Positions 26,057 to 33,701 of a stretch of DNA of 64,000 nucleotides are shown in pieces. This stretch comes from Paenibacillus rigui (GTDB taxonomy: Bacteria; Bacillota; Bacilli; Paenibacillales; NBRC-103111), in the NCBI RefSeq assembly GCF_002234615.1, contig NZ_NMQW01000049.1:62001-126000 (forward strand), in the 5' to 3' direction. Each line of letters starts with the position of its first letter. The stretch's first letter is position 1. A program made the translations under genes and the position numbers. The notes beneath the pieces are model-generated. The model saw nothing but the letters and a program-made list of their open reading frames with translations. It was not told where the DNA came from and did no database searches.

Positions 26057-26827
26057 TTACTGGAACATCCAAGCCGCCAAGCTGAGCGTCCGGTACTGAT
26101 ATTCCTGGTGCAGGAGCCGCGCTTTCCGCTTCACATCCGCTGCGCCCATACTAATAAAAAGCGGCAGCAGATGCTCGTGCGTCGGTACCGCATCGGATAC
26201 ATATGGAGCTCTCCGCTCATAGTCGAACAGCGCCTCTTGATCCCACACCTGAATATGCTCGGCGAGCCATCTGTCAAAAGCCATAGCCCACCCTTCTCCC
26301 CCAACCGTTTCCCATTGCAGCTTCGCGAGATTATGTACCGTGCCTCCGCTGCACAGGATGAGAATCCCCTTCTCTCTCAGAGGCATCAGGGCTCGGCCGA
26401 AACGGTACTGCTCCTCAGGCACCAGCCTCGGATTAAACGATAACGCTACGACAGGGACGTCCGCTTCGGGATACATGAACCGCAATACAGACCAAGCCCC
26501 GTGGTCGAGCCCGCGCCGTTCGTTCAGCTCGCAGTCAATCCCCTCGGCCCCAAGCAGCTGCTGAATATCCAGGCTGAGCGGAAGGTTTCCTTTGGCCGGG
26601 TACGTTATGTCGTATAACGGCTCGGGGAAACCGAAGAAATCATACATCGTTTCCAGCTGCGGCGCGCTTGATATTTGGACCGTGCTGTGCTCCCAGTGGG
26701 AGCTGATCATCACAATAGCCTGCGGCTTAGGCAGCAAAATCCCTACATTACGCAAAAACCGGGTGTAGGCATTGTTCTCGAGTGCAAGCGAAGGGGTGCC
26801 ATGGGCAACAAACATGGTGGGGTACAT
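26057..26827 (-). CDS. Class III extradiol dioxygenase (LigB/4,5-DOPA dioxygenase-like)
   Basis: A 256-residue protein with the expected His set: His9 (FVAHGTPSLA), His44 (ISSHWEH), His109 (GLDHGAWSVL) and His165 (SGGTVHNL). The family uses Fe(II) or Zn(II) and opens catechol-type rings; close homologues are often annotated YgiD/DODA-like. RBS AAAGGAG lies 9 bases before the ATG. It is monocistronic as far as seen. Confidence 0.88.
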   Translation of the reverse strand: MYPTMFVAHGTPSLALENNAYTRFLRNVGILLPKPQAIVMISSHWEHSTVQISSAPQLETMYDFFGFPEPLYDITYPAKGNLPLSLDIQQLLGAEGIDCELNERRGLDHGAWSVLRFMYPEADVPVVALSFNPRLVPEEQYRFGRALMPLREKGILILCSGGTVHNLAKLQWETVGGEGWAMAFDRWLAEHIQVWDQEALFDYERRAPYVSDAVPTHEHLLPLFISMGAADVKRKARLLHQEYQYRTLSLAAWMFQ

Positions 26828-27289
26828 GAGCGGCTGCTCCTTTTTTCATTCGTCTTGGATGGATCAGGCAGGCAAAGCAAAGCGATGGCTCCTACATACA
26901 TATACGATGGGATGACAGCACATTCCTGTCCGCATGAAAAATGAATCCGCCGTCCTTCAGGTGATACGATCTCGCCGATTTTAAAGCGGGGGACGGGTCA
27001 TCGGCACCGCCCTCCATTTCCAGATTATCATTGCCAATCGGGCCATACAGTAATATGCTTACCGTCGGGAATGGCGTTAATATAAGGAGAACCCCGTGGC
27101 ATCATCTCCGGATTGCGTGGGTGGTGCCACTTTTTTGGAACACATATGGACTGCCTGCGGCTGGTGCAAAACAAACGCCCGATGAGAGCGACCGAAGGCT
27201 TGGCTTCGTACTAATTTCTGGCATGGTGCTACAAAAAACGGGCGCCCCCCGTCTTATGTATAGCTGCAGCTGAAAGGAGGACAAATCGA
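26828..27289. other. 462-bp interval upstream of the ECF sigma gene
   Basis: No supported gene. It holds a strong terminator-like hairpin (27096-27136) pointing towards the sigma gene, the presumed sigma promoter downstream of it, and no clear promoter box that I can defend. Part of the minus strand (about 26890-27090) reads like decayed coding sequence, but no family was recognised. Confidence 0.5.
27096..27136 (+). terminator. Terminator-like hairpin in the leader of the sigma operon
   Basis: GTGGCATCATC pairs with GGTGGTGCCAC (G-U pairs allowed), followed by TTTTTT. No plus-strand gene lies upstream, so it would end a short leader or small RNA about 155 bp before the sigma-factor start. 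It may be an attenuator or simply block antisense transcription. Confidence 0.6.
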
Positions 27290-27814
27290 TTGGAACAACC
27301 GACAACAGATTTTTTTCGCGAAACGTTTTATATACATTACCCTACGGTGCGCCGCAAGCTGATTGGGCTTGTCCGCGATGAGGCGGCCGCCGAGGATTTG
27401 GCGCAGGAGGTATTTTTACGCCTGTACCGCAATCCTCCGGAGGAGCCTGCAACGATGGGCGCTTGGCTGCACCGGGTGCTGACACGCATAGCTTACGATT
27501 ATTTGGAGAAAAAAGGCCGCGAGCGCGCACTGCAGGAGAAGCAGACGTTGAACCTGCTCAGCATAGGCGACGGAGGTCAGCAGCCCTCGAACGAGCAGTT
27601 GCTGATGCGCCAGCTGGATCAGGAGGAAGTGCGCGAGTGGCTGGAGGAGCTGCCGGAACGCGACCGCAAGGTGCTGCTGCTCCGCTACTCGGGCTACAGC
27701 TACGCGGAAATAGCGGAGCAGCTGCAGGTGAAGCCGCCTCTGGTCGGAACGCTGCTGCACCGTGCTACCGCCCGCTTAAGACGTCATGCGGAAGCGCAGG
27801 CGCACCTGGATTAA
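27290..27814 (+). CDS. ECF-type RNA polymerase sigma factor
   Basis: A 174-residue sigma-70 family ECF factor. Region 2 includes RDEAAAEDLAQEVFLRLYR and region 4 includes LPERDRKVLLLRYSGYSYAE and VGTLLHRATARLRR. It starts at TTG with AAAGGAGG 9 bases upstream. The next gene encodes its likely anti-sigma factor, followed by an ABC exporter pair, so the operon probably responds to envelope stress or antibiotics. Which stress is unknown. Confidence 0.92.
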   Translation: MEQPTTDFFRETFYIHYPTVRRKLIGLVRDEAAAEDLAQEVFLRLYRNPPEEPATMGAWLHRVLTRIAYDYLEKKGRERALQEKQTLNLLSIGDGGQQPSNEQLLMRQLDQEEVREWLEELPERDRKVLLLRYSGYSYAEIAEQLQVKPPLVGTLLHRATARLRRHAEAQAHLD

Positions 27815-27841
27815 GCGATAAATTTTAAGGAGGACACCCCC

Positions 27842-28987
27842 ATGACTGAATATAAGAAAAATGAGCAAGAGTTTACGGATGCAGCCTGGTCCCGTTTACA
27901 GGAAAAGCTGGCTCAGGAGCCGCGCCACGAGCAATGGTCCCGCTGGTCCCAGCAGCACCCTGACGCAGCTGCTCCCTTGCTGACGACGGCACCCTCCGTC
28001 GTGACGGCAGCGGGCTTGCCTGCGGCAGAGAGCAATCTGACCGGCCTAAGCGCCGGTCCGGATACCGCTCCTGCAGCAAAACGCGGTGCAGCCTTCGGAG
28101 GCTGGCTCACCAAGCATAAAAAATGGGTCAGCGGCGCCGCGGCAGCCATCGTGCTAACGGCCGTCATCGCCACGCCGGCCGGGAACGAAGCGCTGGCTTC
28201 CATCCTGAACAAGTTCCGGATGCAGCAGCTGACCGTCGTGCAGGAGAACGATCTGCAAGCGATACTGAATGGCGCATTCGAGGATGGCAAGGAACGCGAA
28301 GCCATCAATAAATTCGGAACCTTTACGCAAACCTCAGGCAAAGCGTTCGGTGAGATGACGACGGAGGAAGCCGCCAAGAAGCTTGGACACAAGCTGTTCA
28401 TTCCGAAGGAGTTCAATACAAAGGATCGTTCGATCTACGTCTCCCCTTCACAAACCATCACGTTCAAGATGAATGTGGATGAGGTGAACAAAGCGATGAC
28501 GCGTTTAGGAGCCAAGAAGCTGCTTCCGGCATCTGTCGACGGCAAGCCGATTACACTGGAAACCGGGGAAGCGATCCACCTGTATGTCCAATCGGATCCG
28601 GACAGCAAAAGATCCCCAGGCTATTCCTTGTCCCAGCTGCCTGTTCCTACGATTACGGTAGATCCATCGATCAAGGTAGCCGAGGCGCTTGACGCCGTGC
28701 TGCAGTTCCCGATGCTGCCGCAATCGTTGAAGGAAAGCTTGCAAACGGCAAACGTGCTGAACGGAGGAGCCGTCCCGATGCCTGTCATTGCGAACGGACA
28801 GACAGAGAAGACCAAGGTGGAGGGCGTGGAAGTCATAGTGACGACGATGGAGTATGGCCACGGTCAAGACAAAATGCTCTCCGCTACCTGGATTGATCAC
28901 GGGCAGCTGCTTCGTCTGGATGGCAGCAATGCCTTAACCGACCGGCAAGCGCTGCTGGCCAAAGTATCGGAGTTGATTAAATCGTGA
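27842..28987 (+). CDS. Probable membrane anti-sigma factor
   Basis: A 381-residue single-pass membrane protein: a cytoplasmic N-terminus of about 95 residues with an Ala/Pro-rich stretch, one membrane segment (WVSGAAAAIVLTAVIATPAG, about 98-117) and a large extracytoplasmic domain. It is encoded directly after the sigma gene, with AAGGAGG before the ATG. Topology and position match ECF anti-sigma factors, but no canonical ZAS motif was seen. Its stop overlaps the ABC ATPase start. Confidence 0.75.
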   Translation: MTEYKKNEQEFTDAAWSRLQEKLAQEPRHEQWSRWSQQHPDAAAPLLTTAPSVVTAAGLPAAESNLTGLSAGPDTAPAAKRGAAFGGWLTKHKKWVSGAAAAIVLTAVIATPAGNEALASILNKFRMQQLTVVQENDLQAILNGAFEDGKEREAINKFGTFTQTSGKAFGEMTTEEAAKKLGHKLFIPKEFNTKDRSIYVSPSQTITFKMNVDEVNKAMTRLGAKKLLPASVDGKPITLETGEAIHLYVQSDPDSKRSPGYSLSQLPVPTITVDPSIKVAEALDAVLQFPMLPQSLKESLQTANVLNGGAVPMPVIANGQTEKTKVEGVEVIVTTMEYGHGQDKMLSATWIDHGQLLRLDGSNALTDRQALLAKVSELIKS

Positions 28988-29943
28988 GCCAAGCTGTCAT
29001 TGAAGCCCGCGGTTTAAGCAAGGATTACGGCAATGGCCGCGGCTGCCGCGGCATCACCCTCTCGGTTGGAACCGGGGAAGCCTTCGGCTTCCTCGGCCCG
29101 AACGGGGCCGGCAAGAGCACCTTCGTCAAGATGCTCGTCGGCCTCATTCAGCCGACCGGCGGAAATGCCGAGATTATGGGCCACGCCGTCGGGTCCCTGG
29201 AGGCACGCCGCCATTTCGGCTACCTGCCGGAGCTGTACCGCTACCAAGAGTGGCTCAGCGGCGAAGAAGTGCTGGAGCTGCATGCCAAGCTTTGCGGCTT
29301 GGACCGTCATACCGCCAAGAAGCGCATACGCGAGCTGCTCGATCAAGTCGGGATCGGGCTACGGGGACGCGATCGCGTCAAGCACTACTCCAAAGGCATG
29401 CAGCAGCGTCTCGGGCTGGCTTGCGCGCTTCTGAACGATCCGCAGCTCGTCTTCCTGGACGAGCCCTCCTCCGCCCTCGATCCGATCGGGCGCATGGAGG
29501 TCCGCAAGCTGCTGCAGCAGCTGCGTCAGCAGGGCAAGACCATCTTCCTGAATTCGCATCTGCTGGAGGATGTCGAGCTGCTCTGCGACCGTGTCGCTTT
29601 ATTAAATAATGGAAACATCCTGCATACCGGCACCGTTACCGAGGTGCTGCAGGAGAAAACCCGCTGGCACCTTCGTGTCGGCGGGTTCACGCCGTTTCTG
29701 CTGCCCTGGCTTGAGCAAATGCTCGGCATGCCCATCGGGATCGCAGCGGACATCCCCGCACCGAATGGCGATACCGTTTGGCTGGAAGCGGAATTGACCG
29801 ATGACGAGCAGATTGGCTGGCTGAACAATCTCATTATGGAGCAAGGAATGACACTGTACGAAGTGAAAAAATCACAGACCCGGTTGGATGAATGGTTCAT
29901 GAATGCCTTGTCCGGTCTAAGCCACAGGGGGGAACGTTCATGA
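28984..29943 (+). CDS. ABC transporter ATP-binding protein
   Basis: A 319-residue ATPase with Walker A GPNGAGKST, signature YSKGMQQRL, Walker B LVFLDEPSSALD and switch His in NSHLLEDV. It starts at GTG overlapping the stop of the anti-sigma gene (GTGA). The C-terminal 100 residues form the extension typical of exporter ATPases of the bacitracin/NosF type. It works with the permease encoded next. Confidence 0.92.
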   Translation: MSQAVIEARGLSKDYGNGRGCRGITLSVGTGEAFGFLGPNGAGKSTFVKMLVGLIQPTGGNAEIMGHAVGSLEARRHFGYLPELYRYQEWLSGEEVLELHAKLCGLDRHTAKKRIRELLDQVGIGLRGRDRVKHYSKGMQQRLGLACALLNDPQLVFLDEPSSALDPIGRMEVRKLLQQLRQQGKTIFLNSHLLEDVELLCDRVALLNNGNILHTGTVTEVLQEKTRWHLRVGGFTPFLLPWLEQMLGMPIGIAADIPAPNGDTVWLEAELTDDEQIGWLNNLIMEQGMTLYEVKKSQTRLDEWFMNALSGLSHRGERS

Positions 29944-30827
29944 CGACGATCATAGGAATGACCTGGAAGGAGCTGCTGCGCAAACGGGTGCTGCTTCTGA
30001 CGCTGTTCATGACGCTCGTATTCTTATTGGCCTTCTGGTTCGTAGCCCAAACCTTAGGGGAACGGTTGAACCGACTGGGTGCGGCAGACAGGAACAGCAT
30101 CTCGTACTTAATGGAAACGTATCAGATTGGGGCGGTGACACTGAGCCTCGGGTTCTTTTTCGGCTCCTTCGTCATAGCCTTTCTGTCCATCTTCAGCTCC
30201 TTCTCCGTCATTGCAGGCGAAGCGGAGCAAGGTGTGCTGCAGGCCCTGCTGCCGCGTCCTATTGCGCGCTGGCAATGGTATCTCGGACGCTGGGTCGGCT
30301 ATGTAGGGTTCGGTGTCAGCTATGCCGCATTTTTGTTTACTGCCATCTTGCTTATTACAAAATATCATTCCGGCATGTCACTCGATGCCGTTTCCTTAAT
30401 GAAATCCTTCGCGCTGTTTGCATTCGTCGTACCTATGCTCGTATCTATGACGATGCTTGGCTCCTGCATCTTTTCAGCCATTGGCAACGGGGTCTTTATG
30501 ACCATGCTGTTCGGCGCCGGCTGGCTTGGCGGGATGATCGAGAAGGTCACCTCCGCGATGCCTGCGGAGCAGAGCACCACGTTGAAGCCGCTTCATCTGA
30601 TTGCCGGTCTCATGTCGCTGGCCATGCCGGCAGATTCGATTCAGCAGCGGATGCTCGCTGAAATGTTCTCGCTGTCCGACATCCAAAGCCTTGTCAATCT
30701 AAACAATATTGCCGGACCGCTTGGACTCGGACAAGTTCCGTCCAACGCTTTTCTCGTCTATGCCTCCTGCTATACGTTAGCAGCATTGGCCGCAGGCTTA
30801 GTATTGTTCCGAAAGAAAGATTTTTAA
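29940..30827 (+). CDS. ABC-2 type transporter permease
   Basis: A 295-residue protein with six membrane segments, resembling NosY/ABC-2 permeases; the early-loop residues GEAEQGVLQALLPRPIARWQ are typical. It starts at the ATG that overlaps the ATPase stop codon (ATGA), with AGGGGGG upstream. The last gene of the ECF operon, it is followed by a strong terminator. The transported substrate is unknown. Confidence 0.88.
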   Translation: MTTIIGMTWKELLRKRVLLLTLFMTLVFLLAFWFVAQTLGERLNRLGAADRNSISYLMETYQIGAVTLSLGFFFGSFVIAFLSIFSSFSVIAGEAEQGVLQALLPRPIARWQWYLGRWVGYVGFGVSYAAFLFTAILLITKYHSGMSLDAVSLMKSFALFAFVVPMLVSMTMLGSCIFSAIGNGVFMTMLFGAGWLGGMIEKVTSAMPAEQSTTLKPLHLIAGLMSLAMPADSIQQRMLAEMFSLSDIQSLVNLNNIAGPLGLGQVPSNAFLVYASCYTLAALAAGLVLFRKKDF

Positions 30828-30880
30828 TCCTTGAGCCTTCTATAAAGATAGATCACTCCTATAAGTAGATGTGAAAAAGG

Positions 30881-30937
30881 AAAAACAGCCGCAGCGACGT
30901 TGAACGATCGAGTTCACGTGGCTGCGGCTGTTTTTTT
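30881..30937. terminator. Bidirectional terminator between the exporter and thioredoxin genes
   Basis: AAACAGCCGCAGC pairs with GCTGCGGCTGTTT; inner arms ACGTTGAAC/GTTCACGT extend it. A and T tracts on the two sides serve both convergent transcripts. Confidence 0.9.
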
Positions 30938-30953
30938 ATAATTTTTAATCAAT

Positions 30954-31274
30954 TTAGTTCAAATGAGGCTCTACCCAAGACATCATATCCGCCAAAGGCT
31001 TGAAACCGACCGTGGAGGAAACCTCTACGCCGTTTTTGAACAATTTCAGGGTTGGGATACTCATCACACCGAAGGCTCCAGGAGTCTCCGGATTGTCATC
31101 GACGTTCATTTTGGCAATGGTCAGCTTGTCGCCCAATTTGCCGCTCATTTCTTCCAGCACCGGCGAAATCATTTTGCAAGGTCCGCACCAAGGGGCCCAG
31201 AAATCGACCAGCACCACACCTTCTTGTGCGATGGTTTCTTGGAAGTTTTGATCTTCAACTTTGATAATAGCCAT
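30954..31274 (-). CDS. trxA: Thioredoxin
   Basis: A 106-residue thioredoxin with the active site WCGPC (Cys30, Cys33) and the cis-proline in SIPTLKLFKNG. The start MAIIKVEDQN is chosen because AAAAGGAG lies 9 bases upstream; the frame runs further back without an RBS. It lies 54 bp after the IDEAL-like gene, probably in one transcript with it, and that transcript has an Rrf2-type operator upstream. Confidence 0.93.
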   Translation of the reverse strand: MAIIKVEDQNFQETIAQEGVVLVDFWAPWCGPCKMISPVLEEMSGKLGDKLTIAKMNVDDNPETPGAFGVMSIPTLKLFKNGVEVSSTVGFKPLADMMSWVEPHLN

Positions 31275-31328
31275 GATAAACACTCCTTTTAGGTAGTCAA
31301 TGATATATATCAATAAAGGTAAGCCTTA

Positions 31329-31715
31329 TTAATCAATCGTCACTCTGCGGCCGCCCGAGCCGAACGAAGGGCCTTTGCCTGCACCGCTTTTTGGCGCCGC
31401 CTGGAATTGAACCATCCGGAGAGCGGAATACAGGTCCTCGAACCAGGCTTTGTCGCGGGTCATCAGCGCCAAGTCCATTAAGCTCAACAGATCGGCTTCA
31501 TCAGCTTGGATCTCCTCGCTCATTTTATCCAATCGGCCCAAGGAGCTTTCAACGATTTCTCCTACCGCTTCGATTCTGTCGCATTGGGTCACGAGAACCT
31601 TCACCGTGCCGTAGGCATCTACCGACTCCACAAACCCGATGAAACGTTCGTCCTCCTTGGAGGTTCCGCTGACCCAATCTCCGTTTTGAATCCAACTATT
31701 GATGGAATTCGACAT
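31329..31715 (-). CDS. IDEAL-domain-like protein
   Basis: A 128-residue soluble protein from MSNSINSWIQNGDWVSGTS. The segment LLSLMDLALMTRDKAWFEDL (about 84-103) resembles the short IDEAL helix domain found in Bacillus proteins. The C-terminus is Gly/Ser-rich and basic (GAGKGPSFGSGGRRV). The ATG at 31715 has GGGAG upstream; the longer frame to 31748 is less likely. Function unknown; the operator and thioredoxin partner suggest a role in redox or stress response. Confidence 0.65.
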   Translation of the reverse strand: MSNSINSWIQNGDWVSGTSKEDERFIGFVESVDAYGTVKVLVTQCDRIEAVGEIVESSLGRLDKMSEEIQADEADLLSLMDLALMTRDKAWFEDLYSALRMVQFQAAPKSGAGKGPSFGSGGRRVTID

Positions 31716-31767
31716 GCCATCCACTCTCCCTTCCTTCGTATGCGCCATCCTATGGATAAACGCCTCA

Positions 31768-31796
31768 CCAACTGAAACTATATCGATAACAGTTAG
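31768..31796 (-). promoter_or_regulatory. Putative Rrf2 operator upstream of the IDEAL/trxA genes
   Basis: On the minus strand it reads CTAACTGTTATCGATATAGT and then TTCAGTTGG. It matches the site upstream of the rrf2 gene itself (32474-32502) at about 22 of 29 positions, including CTAACTGT, ATC, ATATA and CAGT. Confidence 0.65.
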
Positions 31797-31986
31797 ACGA
31801 CATCAGGATGCATCCGCTGCACCTTGCCGCTTCCGCTACCTCCATTACTTATTACACTTCCATTTGCGTTACGAAACAGGTGCGAGATAGCCCCCATTCC
31901 GCATGCTTACTGAAACAAAATCAAGTACAGTTTGCTCAAGGAACAACGTCCTCCCCTTTATTGGGAACGGCACGCACCGGCAGCGG

Positions 31987-32415
31987 CTACTTGCTCTGCT
32001 GCTCTTTGCGCACCTGCTCCAGCACATCCCGAATCGTCCACTGACCGAAATAATCGATCAACTGCTTCTCCGCTCCGGAGAAAATGTGATCCATCACCGT
32101 AGCCATGTTGCAAGCAATCATGCAGTCCTGCTCTTCATCCCCCGAGCACCAGCCCGGCTTCACGGAGCCCATCGACGTCAACCGGTACATCTCGGCGAGC
32201 GTTACTTCGTCCGGATTGCAGTTCAGCAGGAACCCGCCGCCGATGCCTTCCTTCGCCGCTACGTAGCCTTGCTTGCGAAGCATAGCCATCACCTTGCGTA
32301 CACGGGCCGGATGCGTACATACATTGTGGGCGATCATGTCGCTTGTGGCCATATGGTCAGGCCGATAAGCGAGCAGTGCCAAACTATGAACGGCTATGGT
32401 AAACTCGCTATTCAC
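31987..32415 (-). CDS. Rrf2-family transcriptional regulator
   Basis: A 142-residue winged-helix regulator starting (GTG) MNSEFTIAVHSLALLAYRPD, with AGGAGG 11 bases upstream. The wing region GGGFLLNCNPDEVTLAEMYR is present. The Cys cluster CSGDEEQDCMIAC (C-x7-C-x3-C) sits where Rrf2 proteins bind an Fe-S cluster or sense redox. It lies just upstream of the IDEAL/trxA genes on the same strand, and both promoters carry the same palindrome, so autoregulation plus control of thioredoxin is inferred. Confidence 0.88.
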   Translation of the reverse strand: MNSEFTIAVHSLALLAYRPDHMATSDMIAHNVCTHPARVRKVMAMLRKQGYVAAKEGIGGGFLLNCNPDEVTLAEMYRLTSMGSVKPGWCSGDEEQDCMIACNMATVMDHIFSGAEKQLIDYFGQWTIRDVLEQVRKEQQSK

Positions 32416-32473
32416 CTTATCCAAGACCTCCTGATGCATTCGCTATCGGTTAGAACAGGTTAGAACTTCCTTG

Positions 32474-32502
32474 CTTACTGTTATTATATTGATTACAGTT
32501 AG
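32474..32502 (-). promoter_or_regulatory. Putative Rrf2 operator upstream of its own gene
   Basis: An imperfect dyad CTTACTGTTAT/ATTACAGTTAG with a 7-base centre, 59 bp before the start codon. It is the counterpart of 31768-31796. Confidence 0.65.
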
Positions 32503-32672
32503 AGTTGTCAATAGGCGGCTTTTTTATTCAAGCCACCCGGCCGGTGCTCCCTCCTAACACGGCGCGCGATGTAACTTTTGCAGAGAAAGGCTCGTCTATA
32601 GTACGATAGAAGGAGCTCGTATTTGGAATGAGAAGTCATACGAATGAAGGATAGAGAGGAACCTGCACTGTC

Positions 32673-33581
32673 ATGATGCAATGGAAAACGACTGTAACTG
32701 CTTTTACACTGGCCTCATCTCTGCTGTTATTCAGCGCATGCGAGGACTCCAAAGCCAAGCCGCAGGCTGAACCTGCAGCATCTGCGCCTCCAACCCAAAG
32801 CACCGCCGCCGCAGGCACGGCAGGCAACGCTGCAGGCAGCGGCGCCGCGAGCCAGGGCGCTGGCTCCTCGGCAGCATCGGGCACGCCTTCCCAGGCCCCG
32901 GCGCAAGCCCCAGCTTCCGCTAACGGAAGTGCCGCCAGCGGGGATAAGGGCAAAGCCGCAACCGGCACTGCGGGCGGAGGCGCCGAGCAGGTCGTCACGA
33001 ACCCCGAGAGCATCTCGGTGCTCGTCAACAAGCAGTTCGCGCTGCCTTCGAGCTATGAGCCGAAGGATCTGGTGTACCCGAACGTGCCGTTCACGTTCAA
33101 GGAACAGCTCGAAAAGCGCAAAATGCGGAAGGAAGCCGCGCAAGCGCTGGAGAAGCTTTTTGATGGAGCCAAAAAGGACGGCGTGAGCCTGGCAGGCGTA
33201 TCGGCCTACCGTTCCTATGCCACGCAGAAAACCGTCTACAATAACTACGTCAAAAAGGACGGGGAGGAAAAAGCCCGCACCTACAGCGCGGTGCCCGGCC
33301 ATAGCGAGCACGAAACGGGCCTTGCGATCGACGTGTCGGGGAGCGACGGCAAATGCGCAGCAGAGGACTGCTTCGGCAATACGAAGGAAGCCTCGTGGCT
33401 TGCCAAGCACGCAGCCGAATACGGCTTCATTATCCGCTACCTGAAGGGCAAGGAATCGATCACCGGCTACCAGTATGAGCCATGGCATATCCGCTATGTC
33501 GGCACGCAAGCGGCCAAGGAGATTGCCGATAAGGGGATTACGCTCGAGGAATATATGAATGCGGTGCCCGTTGTGAAGTAA
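32673..33581 (+). CDS. D-alanyl-D-alanine carboxypeptidase lipoprotein, VanY/M15B type
   Basis: A 302-residue lipoprotein with lipobox LFSAC (Cys23). A long Ala/Ser/Gly/Pro-rich linker (about 27-105) precedes the zinc peptidase domain. Metal and catalytic residues are visible: SEHETGLAID (His213, Asp220) and EPWHIRYVG (His272). It trims the terminal D-Ala of peptidoglycan stem peptides outside the membrane. Either of two adjacent ATGs may be used. A bidirectional terminator follows. No vanR/S-like genes are near, so housekeeping wall maturation is likelier than glycopeptide resistance. Confidence 0.9.
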   Translation: MMQWKTTVTAFTLASSLLLFSACEDSKAKPQAEPAASAPPTQSTAAAGTAGNAAGSGAASQGAGSSAASGTPSQAPAQAPASANGSAASGDKGKAATGTAGGGAEQVVTNPESISVLVNKQFALPSSYEPKDLVYPNVPFTFKEQLEKRKMRKEAAQALEKLFDGAKKDGVSLAGVSAYRSYATQKTVYNNYVKKDGEEKARTYSAVPGHSEHETGLAIDVSGSDGKCAAEDCFGNTKEASWLAKHAAEYGFIIRYLKGKESITGYQYEPWHIRYVGTQAAKEIADKGITLEEYMNAVPVVK

Positions 33582-33640
33582 ATATAATAGAAAAAGACTC
33601 GCCCCCTGAGGAGCCGTGTGTAGCGTCTGTTGTTCGATAT

Positions 33641-33689
33641 AAAAATCTCTCCCGCTTGAGCGAAGGCTCACGCCGGGAGAGATTTTTTT
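33641..33689. terminator. Bidirectional terminator
   Basis: AAAAATCTCTCCCG pairs with CGGGAGAGATTTTT, with A and T tracts on both sides. It separates the carboxypeptidase gene from the convergent GH115-type gene. Confidence 0.9.
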
Positions 33690-33701
33690 GACGTGCATGC
33701 G

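Noticed and set aside
26890-27090. Minus-strand stretch reading like decayed coding sequence (for example GSPYINAIPDGKHI)
   Set aside because: Frame is broken and no family could be recognised, so it is only mentioned in the interval description.
27113-27131. GGGTGGTGCC resembling a T-box antiterminator sequence
   Set aside because: It forms the 3' arm of a terminator hairpin rather than the 5' side, the consensus is not fully met, and no specifier loop or aminoacyl-tRNA-related gene is near.
32727-33698. 323-residue minus-strand frame opposite the carboxypeptidase gene
   Set aside because: Antisense shadow produced by the Ala/Gly/Ser-rich linker; no ribosome site or domain.
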